From JBDTMC01 sp039934475 (GTDB taxonomy: Bacteria > Acidobacteriota > Terriglobia > Bryobacterales > Bryobacteraceae), in the NCBI GenBank assembly GCA_039934475.1, contig JBDTMC010000074.1, forward strand, positions 1-22,401: a stretch of 22,401 nt of DNA. The letters are read 5' to 3'. Below the pieces are notes generated by a model. That model was not told where the DNA came from and searched no databases. It was given only the letters and a program-made list of their open reading frames with translations. Below, one piece after another: positions 21,925 to 22,401 of the stretch (positions within the stretch are counted from its first letter, which is position 1; each line of letters opens with the position of its first letter). The position numbers and the translations under genes are program-made.

Positions 21925-22401
21925 ATGAAGGCCGCCGTATATATCGGCGAGAGCCGTGTGCTGGTGCAAGGCATTCCTGTACCGGAGATTGGGCCGGGAG
22001 AGTTGTTGATCCGTGTAGAGAGCTGCGGTATATGCCATACGGATTTGAAGAAGATTGAATACAACCTCCTGCCGGGTCCCCGCATCTACGGGCACGAGAC
22101 CGCTGGAATCGTTGCCGCGGTGGGAGAGGGTGTGAAGAACTACGAACCGGGCGACCGCGTGATCGTTTTCCATCACATTCCTTGTAAGAACTGTTTCTAT
22201 TGCCGTAAGAAGCTTTATGCGCAATGCCCAGTGTATAAGCGTGTTGGGGTGACGGCAGGTTACGAGCCTGCGGGAGGCGGTTTTTCCCAGTACGTCCGGG
22301 TCTTTGACTGGATTGTGCGCAGCGGCGTCGAGAAAATTCCGGATGGCGTGAGTTTTGATCGGGCGAGCTTTGTGGAACCCGTGAACACGTGCGTGAAGGC
22401 T
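21925..22401 (+). CDS. Zinc-dependent alcohol dehydrogenase (MDR family), 3' end outside the window
   Basis: The first 159 residues of a medium-chain zinc dehydrogenase. The GroES-like catalytic domain shows the catalytic-zinc ligands C37 (SCGICHTD) and H57-E58 (GHETAG). The structural-zinc set is C87, C90, C93 and C101 in C-x2-C-x2-C-x7-C spacing. GDRVIV and the EPVNTCVKA segment leading to the Rossmann domain follow; the NAD-binding domain lies beyond the window. The ATG at 21925 gives the usual family N-terminus (MKAAVY), 19 bp after hpnG. A TTG at 21886 with a better ribosome binding site would add 13 residues. Its place at the end of the hopanoid run suggests a role on a hopanoid side-chain alcohol/aldehyde; that is inference. 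Confidence 0.9.
   Translation, partial: MKAAVYIGESRVLVQGIPVPEIGPGELLIRVESCGICHTDLKKIEYNLLPGPRIYGHETAGIVAAVGEGVKNYEPGDRVIVFHHIPCKNCFYCRKKLYAQCPVYKRVGVTAGYEPAGGGFSQYVRVFDWIVRSGVEKIPDGVSFDRASFVEPVNTCVKA

Overview
The window looks like chromosomal DNA from a GC-rich Gram-negative soil-type bacterium, most likely an acidobacterium of the Solibacter/Bryobacter group. Three observations support this inference: a secreted VWFA protein of the kind expanded in Acidobacteria, a free-standing LssY_C protein, and a hopanoid gene cluster. There is no rRNA, tRNA, CRISPR array, insertion sequence or phage gene. Coding density is very high. The longest gap without a gene is about 115 bp (15561-15675), and many genes overlap by 1-14 bases, so translational coupling is widespread.

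Left block (1-6107, minus strand): a six-gene run read right to left. It holds a sensor histidine kinase, its NarL-type response regulator, an acyl-CoA synthetase, PrmA (ribosomal protein L11 methyltransferase), a D-2-hydroxyacid dehydrogenase and an HpcH/HpaI-type aldolase that leaves the window. It combines signal transduction with genes that look like acid/aldol catabolism.

Centre-left block (6140-9029, plus strand): only 32 bp away and divergent, a secreted VWFA-domain protein is followed by a second histidine kinase and response regulator. The two kinase/regulator pairs are clear paralogues. The regulators match at about 130 of 216 positions by hand count, and the kinases share an unusual motif set in their extracytoplasmic domain. 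Two sibling two-component systems therefore flank one exported VWA protein, which is the most interesting arrangement in the window.

Centre block (9126-15560, minus strand): an operon of an RraA-like aldolase, a periplasmic adaptor, an RND pump and a TolC-type channel. This is a complete tripartite efflux system tied by TAATG and TGATG overlaps to an aldolase-like enzyme. Divergent from it, a TATAAT box preceded by a perfect 6-bp-arm dyad lies only 8 nt before the start of a secreted protein with a PA-IL-like N-terminal region and an LssY C-terminal domain (15676-16770). That gene may be repressed through the dyad and transcribed without a leader.

Right block (16834-22401): a small DCC-family (DUF393) protein on the minus strand, then a plus-strand hopanoid operon: ispH (last step of the MEP pathway), shc (squalene-hopene cyclase), hpnA, hpnG and a partial zinc-dependent alcohol dehydrogenase. 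The order runs from isoprenoid precursor to cyclised hopene to side-chain processing.

A roughly 50-bp intergenic repeat occurs twice (9061-9112 and 16777-16827), in the same orientation and both times between convergent genes.
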